Shown: in pieces, positions 20,236-29,452 of the stretch
Numbering within the stretch: position 1 is the stretch's first letter
Layout of the letters: each line of letters begins with the position of its first letter
Source: Phytophthora colocasiae
Lineage: Eukaryota > Oomycota > Peronosporomycetes > Peronosporales > Peronosporaceae
Direction: 5' to 3'
DNA: 64,000 bases
NCBI GenBank assembly: GCA_018806915.1
Contig: JAGKQI010000025.1
Coordinates: forward strand, 62,001-126,000
Made by a program: the position numbers and the translations under genes
The notes under the pieces: model-generated
Seen by the model: the letters and a program-made list of their open reading frames with translations, nothing else
What the model was told of the DNA's origin: nothing
The model's database searches: none

Positions 20236-22475
20236 ATGAATCCCATTGTACATCATATTTTGACCAGCATGGACGCTGAACGGGAGCTCTTCATCCAGCA
20301 GCTCGTGGCGGCGCTCCAGGAGAATACGACGCTTTCTGGTGGTGCCTCCTTACTCCCTTCTCCTTTTCCATCGTCTTCTGATGCTGCTGAGGGTAGTTCT
20401 AGCTCTGATAGTGCCACAGAAGGCGAGAGATCGCCTCAAGAGTTCACTGGACTCTTCCAGTCCGGGGTCTTATCAATCTCTAGCAACGATAGCGAGCGTA
20501 TGGCGAAGGATGCGTATATGCAACTGCAATTTGATTTCCCCCAAGTACAAGAGACGTCGATTGAGGCTCTGGCGGAGCTCTACAGACGCGTTTCGACTGA
20601 GAAATCGACTCGACACGTAGTAGCTGAGATTCCCCTTACAGCCACGTTACTAGACGGTGTGGCGTACTTAAACGGTCAGGATACGTCAGCTAAATCTACT
20701 GGAGCACAGAGATCATCTCGTAGCTCGGAGGGCAGTGGACTATTGGCTGCTGCTATATTTCTGCTGATTTTTCACTGGTGTTTGGAGACGCCAGACGACT
20801 CTCAAGTGGAGACGCTGCTGTCCTCACTGGAGATTAAACAGCAAGAACTAGAGCAAAAGAAGACTGACAAGCTTCCTGTTGAGAAGAAGGAGGATGACGA
20901 CGATTTTGTGGAGAAGTTTGCAGCTCAAGAGGACCCTGATGACTTGAGTGAGGTGTACAAAGGTCACTTGCCAGAGCCTCGTGACCACCGCATTCCCATG
21001 TGGAGCCACCAGAAATCAACTAAAGAGTGTCGAGAAGCGAAAAGCTGCGGTTTCTGGCCTCTCAGACATTCTCATCGTCTTTCAGAGCCTGTATCCATGG
21101 AAAAATGGGAGATGTGGCGTCTGGATGATGAACTTGTTGTTATCATGCGGCTGTTAGTTAATCAGGCACTTGAAGACTCTAAAACACCAGAAGACAAGCG
21201 CAATTCGGCACTGTATGGACCACGTGGTGAATGGAGCAGGTATCTGTGTACGTGCTGCGAGACCGCGTTCTCCGTTTCCCGAACTCCAGTCGCAATGCGT
21301 TATGGCGCTTAAAGGAACTGATCGAGTTCCTTCAAGCTGTTCCTATTACAGTACAACACCGTGTTCAGCCGCAGCATTTAGTCTATCGAGTATTAGCAGA
21401 GCTGGCGATCTCTCGAGAATTTCATCAAGGAGCGGCACAGCGGGCACAGCAAGGCTTAGCGTTAGCCATCCAGGAACTGCTGCCTCTCATTTCAAAGGAA
21501 ATCCACCAGCTTGTACCAGTTTCGAGCGTCGTCAGTCGTAAAGACGCTCCAGAAAATGAGACAGAAGACGATGGAGATGCTGAGTTGACCGTGGTTTTCC
21601 TGCAGTTGCTGCACTTCATGCTCTTCGCCTCACCCAACGCTTTCCGTACGATTGTCGAGAAGCTCCACGAGAGTGGAATGTTGCGAACGTTGCTGATGCT
21701 TCTGCCTCCAACACCAGTTAACGACGCTCAGAAGGTGCAACAAGCTGAGTGTCTGGAAAAGCGCTGGTTCCCAGCTCTTCTTCGCCTCCTGGGTGAATGT
21801 GCTCTGTGGCATTCAGGGTTTGCCGGATACATCGTTCGTGTCCCCAAGGTTGTTGCATTGCTTCCGACGTTGAGAGAGCAAATGGTGGCGGAGGAGCTTC
21901 TGCTCGCACTCGCGTTCCACCAGCATCAAGTGCAGGTTAATGCTCCAGTGAGTGGAAGTCAGGGAAGTATCGACATTTGGGAATCGTTTGTATCGGACTC
22001 AGTGTTCCCACACCGCTGCGAATCGTATCTTGAAGCAATGAAGAAGGTAAAGGCGAGAGCTTGGATACTTTTTGCTGGGTATATTATTCCTAACGTCTAT
22101 GCTATTCTACAGCTTCAAGACGCAGTGTTTGTACTCGATTGCTTGGAGAAGGTGGTCTCAATTTTGAGGACTACGATGCAGAAGGAACTACAGCGCAGTC
22201 TGCAGAAAATCTACCCCAGTTTTGCTCAGTCTTTTGAGTATCCAAGTTTTGAAGCTGCAGAAGCTGCTCGTCAAGAACAGCAATTCGAACAGCAAGTACA
22301 GACAAAGGATTCAGACGAAGAGAAGAAGGAGAAGAAGGAGGAAGACCGTGGTCAAGCGGAGGCGCTGCAGTTTACAGCGTTACGGAACAAGTTGCGGCAG
22401 AGTATCAAGTCCCTATTGGCTTCACTCTCATCGGGTTCCGATATCGGTGGACGCGCGTCGTCCAAGTTAGACTAA
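20236..22475 (+). pseudogene. Unrecognised helical protein, frame-disrupted
   Basis: Two long frames carry one apparent protein of about 740 residues. 20236-21230 has start options at 20236 and at 20269 (MDAERELFIQQLVAAL), a Ser-rich stretch and an acidic linker. 21231-22475 is helical and Leu-rich (ELTVVFLQLLHFMLFASPNA, FPALLRLLGECALWH) and ends in a Lys/Glu-rich tail. The frames do not join: one base is out of step near 21220, and a pair of shifts encloses about 21030-21085. The look is of a HEAT/ARM-type scaffold, but I recognise no family. Whether it is decayed or only mis-sequenced cannot be told here. It begins 42 bp after the inverted-duplication arm ends. Confidence 0.5.
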
Positions 22476-22560
22476 ACTCCAATAGAATGTCTGCATGCGT
22501 TATCAAAGAGCGTAGTCTTGGAAATGTGGCAACAGGGTGCCAAAATGCTGCACTTTAAGG

Positions 22561-23880
22561 TTAAAATAGTCTTTTCATCGCAGCACACGTAATTTTCGTC
22601 TTCTCCTTGCCGTTCAGCCAGCCAAACTTCGTCAACATCCCTTCTCCATACACTTCCGTTACCTTAAAGTCCGTCAATCCACCAGAAAGACATTTCTAGC
22701 TTCTGAACCTTAAATGCTTCCTTTGAGCCTGCAAATTGCTCCAACCACAAGTAGAATAAATCAATGCGAAAGGTGCACGTAACTTGTACCATTCGCACGT
22801 GTCCAGTCCGTTTACAGACCATAATTGCATCATATCCATCTTGGATTCACTTTTTCGGTTTAATCCAGACTTCTGACAGCGTTAGGACTCCATCTTAGAC
22901 GGCAATTCTACTGGCTTTAGGCCACTTGTCCAGCGTATTCCCTGCTGCGTCGACCGTATCTTCTGTCGCACTAAAAACTCTTCTAAAGTCCAAGACTCCA
23001 CTTGAAATTCCAGTGCTCCTTAGATCCTCTTGCTCGTAATTTTTGTAACGGGAAGCCACAGAACACATGAACGAGAGTCGTCTCTTCATTGTAGTGTCTG
23101 GATACAAAAGCCACCTCATACACTTGGTGGTGAGTATGGAACACTCCTCCGTCCAGCAAGTGGTGTTGTGTATCTTTCTCTAGCAGTAACACCTTGTCCA
23201 AGCCTTCAACTGAGATCAATACACATTGCCGCTTATTACCAACCAAACGCACACAGTAACAGCCTTCATAGTCTGTAACATGGATCCACGTCACAACCAC
23301 TGTTCTAGGACCGAGAATGTAGCCAAGATGGCCTTTGTCTAGTACATTTTTGGCCAGAAAGTCAAACTGCAAGTGGAACGCAGGTCGGCAGTACAGCTTC
23401 ACTTGCGTGTAATACCGGTAGTCCGAAATCAACCAGATATTTCTTTTCCAGCATGAAGTAGTTTAAGCTCGAGTCGTATACGTGAGGGTTAAGCAGCTCG
23501 TAACGCCAGTCCAAAGCCACAACCACCACCAGAAAGTGGATCTCATCATCAGTCCACGGAGGATCTACATCATCCAGGAAGTATCTCAGCGTATTGCCTG
23601 CATTTAACTTGTTGTTTTCCGACATTAGCTCTTCAATGAGGGCAGTCTTCTCGCCATTCTCCAGTTTTTTCATATCGTCTGAGCTTTTCTCCAATAACCA
23701 AACATTACATTCGTCATCTTGCGCAGCCAGGTAGAGCTGGAGGTCGCCTGCAGAATCCTTAATGACCTTCGTCTTCTTGGTCGATTCCTTCAGTTGAGTA
23801 CCAGTCTTCGACTCGTCAATCTCAATAAAGACCACGCTCGCTCTCCCTTCTTCGATGATCGCGCAGTTCAATAGAACCAT
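22561..23880 (-). pseudogene. CRN (Crinkler)-type effector-like gene, frame-disrupted
   Basis: The N-terminal 125 residues (23362-23880) match the CRN header: a short hydrophobic start, IDESKTGTQLKEST, then LQLYLAAQ at 47-54 where CRNs carry LxLFLAK, and DDEIHFLVVVV where CRNs end the header with HVLVVVP. No classical signal peptide is seen, as in many CRNs. The body continues in other frames: SDYRYYTQVKLYCRPAFHLQ (22983-23432), ISSGVLDFRRVFSATEDT (22895-23119) and possibly EQFAGSKEAFKVQKLEM (22561-22890). At least two shifts separate them. CRNs act inside host cells, usually in the nucleus; the header drives translocation. The C-terminal domain is not recognised. Confidence 0.55.
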
Positions 23881-24355
23881 CTTTCTTCAAAGCGGCAGGT
23901 GACAGGAAGAAATACTGACAGAGGAAATACTCTAGTGAGCGGTTCATCTCAAATTGATGGAAATACTTCACTCATTATTGCCCTGTGACCAAACCAAGCT
24001 CCAATTCCATTTCAGTAGTCGTATCGGACAGAATAGAGGCTCGAGGTCAACTCCTGCTGGCCATCCACTCAACCTTCAGTCCCGCTTGAAACTACATGTA
24101 CCACTGTTGAGTTAAATGAGACTCTCACGCTGGTGGAGCAAGCGTCGCACACACAAAGCAGCAGAGTGCGACACCGACGATGGCTTGATAAAACTTCAGA
24201 GCGAAGCAGGGTAGAACTGCACATGGTAGCGTCGTTGGAAACACAGACTCGCTGAGGAAAAACCATTATGCGTTTTGGTACACATGGCGCATTGCATTTC
24301 CGCCTTTAAATACTGTACGGCTATTGTCGACTCTACATACTCCTACATGATCCAC
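23881..24355. other. Intergenic, no gene recognised
   Basis: This is the gap between the divergent CRN-like gene and the 3' end of the zinc-finger gene. Only short frames without family signal occur. Confidence 0.4.
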
Positions 24356-25117
24356 TTAGAACAAACACTCGAGCAGGTCCTTCAGGTCTTCCTCTGAAAT
24401 CGCTTCCGGGTTTGTCGTCGGCGGGTTCAGGAACGAGAACTGCTGCAGCTGATCTTCCACAGGGGCAAGAACGCCATCATATCAAAGTCCAGAGCGTCCA
24501 AGACAGGGGAACTCATCGCACGGCGACTGCATCGTCATAACAGGAGACACAACCTTCGCTGCCTGTTGCTGGAGCTGCTGTCGGTATCGCTGCTGTCTGG
24601 AGCTGCGTGAGTTGGCTGGAAGCGGCACCGAGCGGTGTTGCGTCTTCATATGCCGCGTAAGGTTCCCTGCAGTGCTGAAGGTCTTGCCACAGCCTTCGAC
24701 AACGCACGTGTGGATGGAGTTGCCGTTGTGAACCTTCTGGTGCTTGGCCAGCATGTCCTTACTGGTGAAGATGCGCGTGCAGCCCGCCACGGGCACTCCA
24801 TCTTGTGCAGTGAGTGCAGACGCTTTCAGACGCGCCGTTGCCGGACGTGCTGAAGCGCCTGTCGAAACGCCTTCACTCCTGCCAACGTTGAGCAATATCC
24901 GTACCACACCATGTCTGCTAGCACCGCTGTTCGCCCCTTCTTTTCCTGTGAACTTGCGGTGGTAATTGGTTCTGGGCCCATGTCATCACTTTGCAGTAGA
25001 GCGTCAATTGCAGCAATAGTTGCGTTCAGCTCACTACAGTTAAAGAAAACAGCAAACGGGTTTTAGATCATGGTCTAACCAACACTATGAAACTCACGCA
25101 GAATTTACCTCAGACAT
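24356..25117 (-). pseudogene. C2H2 zinc-finger transcription factor, frame-disrupted
   Basis: The ATG is at 25117. A 20-nt first exon (25098-25117) splices with a 64-nt intron (GTGAGT...TGTAG) to exon 2 from 25033, restoring MSEVNSAELNATIAAIDALL. Exon 2 carries two fingers: AGCTRIFTSKDMLAKHQKVH (Cys-Cys-His-His, first Cys upstream) and CVVEGCGKTFSTAGNLTRHM followed by KTQH. A Gln-rich stretch follows, then an acidic, hydrophobic C-terminus (DQLQQFSFL, SEEDLKDLLECLF) that looks like an activation segment. Between the parts are one in-frame TGA near 24830 and one-base shifts near 24800, 24520 and 24470. It may be a decayed gene or a poorly sequenced one. Confidence 0.6.
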
Positions 25118-25555
25118 CGTCTCGTCGTCCTTGTCGGCGCTACACAAAGTAAAAGCAGTAATTGTAAGCAACAGGGGGAAAAACTCTTGACAATCACGTG
25201 GTACTCACTCAGCGGACGGACTGCGATCAGCACTAGCTTCCTCCCTAAAGAAACAAACAAACGAACATCAGATAAACTACCACTAAACCTCCACACTGAA
25301 AAATAAAAATGAAATCTAACTTCTTGGGTGACGGAGAACTGAGATGCCGAGCCTGAGCGCGAGCGCGAACGGGACTTGGAGCAAAGATGTCCTTCCAACG
25401 CACCACATGGGAGGTCCCATCCAGTGTATTATCACTCGCACCGTATGACTAAAGTATACGGCCGATACTGAAGCCCAGAGAATGCAGTCGATTCTGGTTC
25501 GAGTGTAGACTTTCGTGCAGCGGTAATCGACCAGCAGTCCCAGATTTGCGCCACC
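25118..25555. other. Intergenic, divergent promoter region
   Basis: Separates the minus-strand zinc-finger gene from the plus-strand GH30 relic. No motif stands out. Confidence 0.35.
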
Positions 25556-26483
25556 ATGAAAGTACTAACTCCCATGACGCTCATCGCCAGCTTCCTGCTC
25601 TCCTCTTTCGCGGTTGAGAGTTCCTCCATCAGCAACGGCTACACAACACTCAAAGCAGGACAAGTGGGTGTCTACACCTCGTCCAAAGACGGCAAACGGT
25701 TGGTTTACACGGTGGCCAGTGTCGATGAATCCCCAGCGGACGACCCGACGTAGTCGACACGCAGTACCAGACCATGCTTGGCTTTGGTGGAGGCTTCACG
25801 CTGGACCAGTACTTCGGGAAACTGGCTTAGAAGATACAACATGGGCCGTGTGCCCATCGGCTCCACGGACTTCTCCACGTACTCGTATTACACGTACAAC
25901 GACAAGGTGGACGACTTTAAGATGACCAACTTCACCATTGCCAGCGATAAGGACCTGATCTCCAACAAGATCGAGATGATCCAACGTTCGCTTAAGATGG
26001 CACCCGACATGAAGTTGTTCGCGTCCTCTTGGGCTCCTCTCCGTTGTGGATGACGCAGGGCGATTCAGTCATTAACTGCGTCATGAAGGGAAAGCCTGGC
26101 GACAAGTACTGGAGTGCGTTGGCGCTGTACTACTCCAAGTTTTTCGACGCGTACAAGGAAGAAGGGATCAATTTCTGGGCCATGACAGTGCAGAACGAGC
26201 CCAAGAAACCTCCTTTCTCTTCGATCGTTTCATGGGATGTCTTGACGGGGTCCGAAGGTCGGAGGTCGGAGGGTACAAGGCCTCTGCAGCCTCGAAGTTC
26301 GATGTGGCCAGAGGAACGATGCATCAGGACCAGCTTCGTTGCCATATTCTCTGCCAGAGAATATCTGGTACTGCTCGTGGGTGCAGGCAGATACGGAAAG
26401 ACTGCATATCGCCATAGTGGATACACACAAGATGCCCCAGATTTCCCCAGACTTCCCCGACTCGTTGTTGCCTCATTCTTCAT
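25556..26483 (+). pseudogene. GH30 (glucosylceramidase-like) secreted glycosidase, decayed
   Basis: MKVLTPMTLIASFLLSSFAV is a clear signal peptide at the start. The frame stops at 25751 (TAG) where a single lost base would restore the path to VDTQYQTMLGFGGGF, a GH30 N-terminal motif. After an apparent deletion near 25830, MGRVPIGSTDFSTYSYYTYN and MAPDMKLFASSWAP follow (25778-26053). After another shift come GDKYWSALALYYSKFF and FWAMTVQNEP, the last holding the acid/base Glu. Beyond the NEP motif homology fades and the nucleophile half is missing. At least three lesions plus truncation make this a pseudogene. GH30 enzymes hydrolyse beta-glucosidic bonds of glycolipids or glucans outside the cell. 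Confidence 0.8.
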
Positions 26484-26756
26484 TTTGCAGATGGCAGCAC
26501 CACGACAACCACCACCCTACTGGAAGGAAGAGGTGCACCCGCCTTTGAACAGGCTAGAGATCTCGCGTTCAAGACGCCAGGAATTCTGGACGTTCGGCCG
26601 GGTTGAAGTGCCAAACCCCGGTGACGGGGCTGGACGTGCAACGAGGGCATGGTGCCTGAAGTGCGATGTATCGTTCCTAGGCAAGGGCGATACTATCACG
26701 ACTTCGTGGATCACGTCAAGAAAGCTTCCACCCAAACTCTATTTTGAGGGTACGTC

Positions 26757-27212
26757 ATGTCCTTAAGGGCTGTACCTAACGACCATGAGTTAGCGCGTAG
26801 GGCTGCACTTGCAGCAGCAGCTAACGAAGGAAATACTCGTCAAGATCAAGCTGCACAGGAAGTTGAGCAGCACCTCCAGCAGCTGAACCTCCAGGAGCTG
26901 AACCTCCAGGAGCTGAACCTCCAGGAGCAGAACCAGCAGCAGCAGAACCTCCAGCAGCAGAACCTCCAGGAGCAGAACCAGCAGCAGCAGAACCTCCAGC
27001 AGCAGAACCTCCAGGAGCAGAACCAGCAGCAGAACCTCCAGCAGCAGAACCTCCAGGAGCAGAACCAGCAGCAGCAGAACCAGCACCTCCAGCAGCAGCC
27101 AATCTATCAGCAGCAGCCAATCTATCAGCAGCAGTCAATCTACCAGCAGCAGAACTACCAGGATTATGTCTTGGTTTTAAAAAAGATAAAAAATCTTCAC
27201 TGCTTTTCGTAA
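26757..27212 (+). CDS. Hypothetical Gln/Leu/Asn repeat ORF
   Basis: A 151-codon frame. The first 45 residues are ordinary (NDHELARRAALAAAANEGN), then units of LNLQE, QNQQQQ and LQQQN, then three IYQQQ units. It may be only a minisatellite that happens to be open: the opposite strand is equally open (26821-27231) as a Gly-Ser-Ala repeat. No start context or intron helps to decide. Confidence 0.3.
   Translation: MSLRAVPNDHELARRAALAAAANEGNTRQDQAAQEVEQHLQQLNLQELNLQELNLQEQNQQQQNLQQQNLQEQNQQQQNLQQQNLQEQNQQQNLQQQNLQEQNQQQQNQHLQQQPIYQQQPIYQQQSIYQQQNYQDYVLVLKKIKNLHCFS
26874..27160. repeat. CAG-rich minisatellite of 15-bp modules
   Basis: CTCCAGCAGCAGAAC and CTCCAGGAGCAGAAC modules alternate with CAGCAGCAG inserts in higher-order units of about 42-45 bp, followed by three 18-bp TCTATCAGCAGCAG units. 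It is open in frames on both strands. Confidence 0.85.
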
Positions 27213-27231
27213 AACATTTACGTGTATTCAA

Positions 27232-28108
27232 TTAGATGTCGTTCTCGTTCTCTTCTGCTGCTGCTGCAGCGTTCTCTTCTGCTGCTGCTGCAGCTCGCTC
27301 CAGTTCTGGGTAATGAATGCTGGTCACCATGACTGGTGGCCAATTCTGCGTCAGCACCATCACTCTTGTGCGCATTTGCTCGTATGTTTCTTCTTCATTA
27401 TCGTTGTATGCGCGAACAATCCTGTCGATCTCAACCGCAATTAGCCGTGCCCGTTCTTCGTCGGCAACTCGAAGTAGTTCCCTTGTCCGAACACGCGCTT
27501 GGTTTAGTCTTCTGACAAGCGAGTCGAAACAACGGAGATGGTAGGTCGCACTGGAAGTCGGTCCTAATAAACTCCCAAGTTTCTGCCATAGCTGTTGTTT
27601 GTCGTGGTCCTCGCCTCCCTGTAGCGTGTTGCTGGATGCGGAGCCTGTCTCGGTTTAGCTGGTTACGCAGCCCGTGCTCCAGCTGGAACAAGAGATCTCC
27701 ATCTGGAGGAAGGCCGTCGATTGCCAGCGCGTAAACGGGGTCCAATCCCGCTTCTGGAAAACGGATGCCAGGAAGATACGAGTTGACTATTTCTCTAAGC
27801 CTCTCCACGCACCGACGGGTAGTCAGCCCAAACTTGGCTGCGTACTGGTTTTCATAGTTACCGATAGTTTCACTTCGTAACACAGGAAAAACATTAGCAG
27901 TATCAGTCCAAACGAGTTCATTATCGTCGTTTCGCCTAGTCAGTGGAGCTAGGCGGAGGAGGTAGAGGACGTGATGGCGAGAAAACTCGGCCGCGTGATC
28001 GCCATTGTCCCGTAGACGGATTTGAGGCCGTCTAACGAAGACGTCGCCCTCCAGCTCTTCTCTGTCGAGCCTGTTAAGCATGTTGAGCAAGAGCATGGTG
28101 TGGTCCAT
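27232..28108 (-). pseudogene. Unrecognised protein gene, one frameshift
   Basis: From MDHTMLLLNMLNRLDREELE (28108) the frame is open to about 27545. One base out of step it continues as CFDSLVRRLNQARVRTREL and ends in a double repeat of AAAAAEEN before TAA at 27232, giving about 290 residues. It includes YENQYAAKFGLTTRRCVERL and LLFQLEHGLRNQLNRDRL. It looks soluble and helical. No family is recognised; the transposon-rich setting leaves an element-borne accessory gene possible. Confidence 0.4.
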
Positions 28109-28152
28109 CTTGGTGATCTCGATGGCAAAGTCTCACGTTTTCTTTTGAATGT

Positions 28153-28210
28153 AAAAAGGCTTGTGAAATGGTATAAAACAGGCAAACCGGTTGTGATATG
28201 GTATAAAACA
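28153..28210. repeat. Direct repeat with TATAAAAC cores
   Basis: GTGAAATGGTATAAAACAGG and GTGATATGGTATAAAACATG lie 32 bp apart, just upstream of the minus-strand ORF start at 28108. Confidence 0.6.
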
Positions 28211-28332
28211 TGTCTGTGTAGTGGGTACAAATCGGTGGGTCTAGCTGCGCAGTCGGTCTCGCTAACACAGAATCGGTAGCAGTAACGCGGAAGCGGTCGC
28301 ACTAGGCAGATGAACACCCGAGAACAGTTCTC

Positions 28333-28833
28333 CTAATTCTCCATGTCGCATACCATTGCGAAAGCCAGCGCACGCAGCAACGCACGCAGCGCACGCATGC
28401 TCGTGGCCGGTCCTGCTGCGGGTCTTGAAAGCGCGTCTGGTTCATCATATTGGGGCGAACAGCGCTCCAAATCGAAAAGTGAGTTGAGTTGAGGCGCGTG
28501 CGGGCCGGTCACTGACCCGGTCCGGGTCAGGCTTGCTGCGAGACATACGGCGTCGCTGATGGACCCTACCCCAGTCTGCTCCAGAAACGCGTCAGTCGCC
28601 ATGGCCCGGCTCTTGTCTTTGGAGGACACATCAAAAGATATCGCAGCAATACCCGATCGCTGCAGTTCACCGTGTTTGGTGCGCCAATTCGACACGAACG
28701 AGGCACTGTGAGTGCGACTACGGCGCGCGTTTATTGACTTTGATTTGAGTTGCCGAATCCAAGCAGCAAAGTGACTCGATGGCATGTTCATTGACGCTAT
28801 TAACACTAAGCTTACTTGTAAAGCGACCGCCAC
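28333..28833 (-). CDS. Hypothetical 166-residue ORF
   Basis: An open frame with a hydrophobic start (ALQVSLVLIASMN) and no recognised domain. The plus strand is also open over 28343-28490, and the coding strand repeats CGCACGCAGCAA, so it may be chance. Confidence 0.25.
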   Translation of the reverse strand: MAVALQVSLVLIASMNMPSSHFAAWIRQLKSKSINARRSRTHSASFVSNWRTKHGELQRSGIAAISFDVSSKDKSRAMATDAFLEQTGVGSISDAVCLAASLTRTGSVTGPHAPQLNSLFDLERCSPQYDEPDALSRPAAGPATSMRALRALLRALAFAMVCDMEN

Positions 28834-29209
28834 TGATTCATTAGAGCCGTGCTTCAGTTGCTAGAAATAATTCTGAGAATGTCGCGGCTGTATCCGTTCA
28901 ACTCTCCTTCGAGCAACGCAACGACAAAACGCTCTCAACAGGATCCAGGAATCCACCGAAGTTGTGATCTTCTGGCAAGTCCAGCGGCCTCAACACGAAT
29001 CAGTCTCAACACTCGACGGTAACCGCAGTCAAGGCACGAGGTGCTGCTCGAAAAAAACACCTCGTTGCATATGCCTTCGTATAAGTTTTACTTCCGCCTG
29101 GTAAACGCTCCAAAATTATCGCAAGGTACAGATTGGATATGGGCAGGTTACTGCCAGCAGGATCGCTCCCATGGTGGCCGTAAACTGTAGCGAGTCTCAA
29201 ATTTCGACA
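28834..29209. other. No gene; tip of the right duplication arm
   Basis: 28834-29143 shows nothing recognisable. 29144-29209 is homologous (inverted) to 20128-20194 and is the outermost part of the right arm, cut off from the rest by the MULE insertion. Confidence 0.6.
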
Positions 29210-29452
29210 ATATTTTATGATACTGGTTAGCGTCACCGAGCAACATCGTAACTAAACGAGTTTGAACAGTACGCTCTAGGTAAATTACGTCGATAAAATA
29301 CCATCAGCTCGAATTTTAGAAACTTAAGATTTTGGAAATCTGACACCCCCTCTCCCCCCTTTCACCCGTCCCGAAGAGCCTCAGAGCCGCTCATTTGAAA
29401 ATTTCCCACAGTGCAGCTCAAGTCGATCTCCGCGAGCCAGAACCAAATCCGT

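Noticed and set aside
22561..22680. Minus-strand VYGEGMLTKFGWLNGKEK, reminiscent of a G-patch motif
   Set aside because: Too short and lacking the full glycine pattern; more simply the tail of the adjacent disrupted gene.
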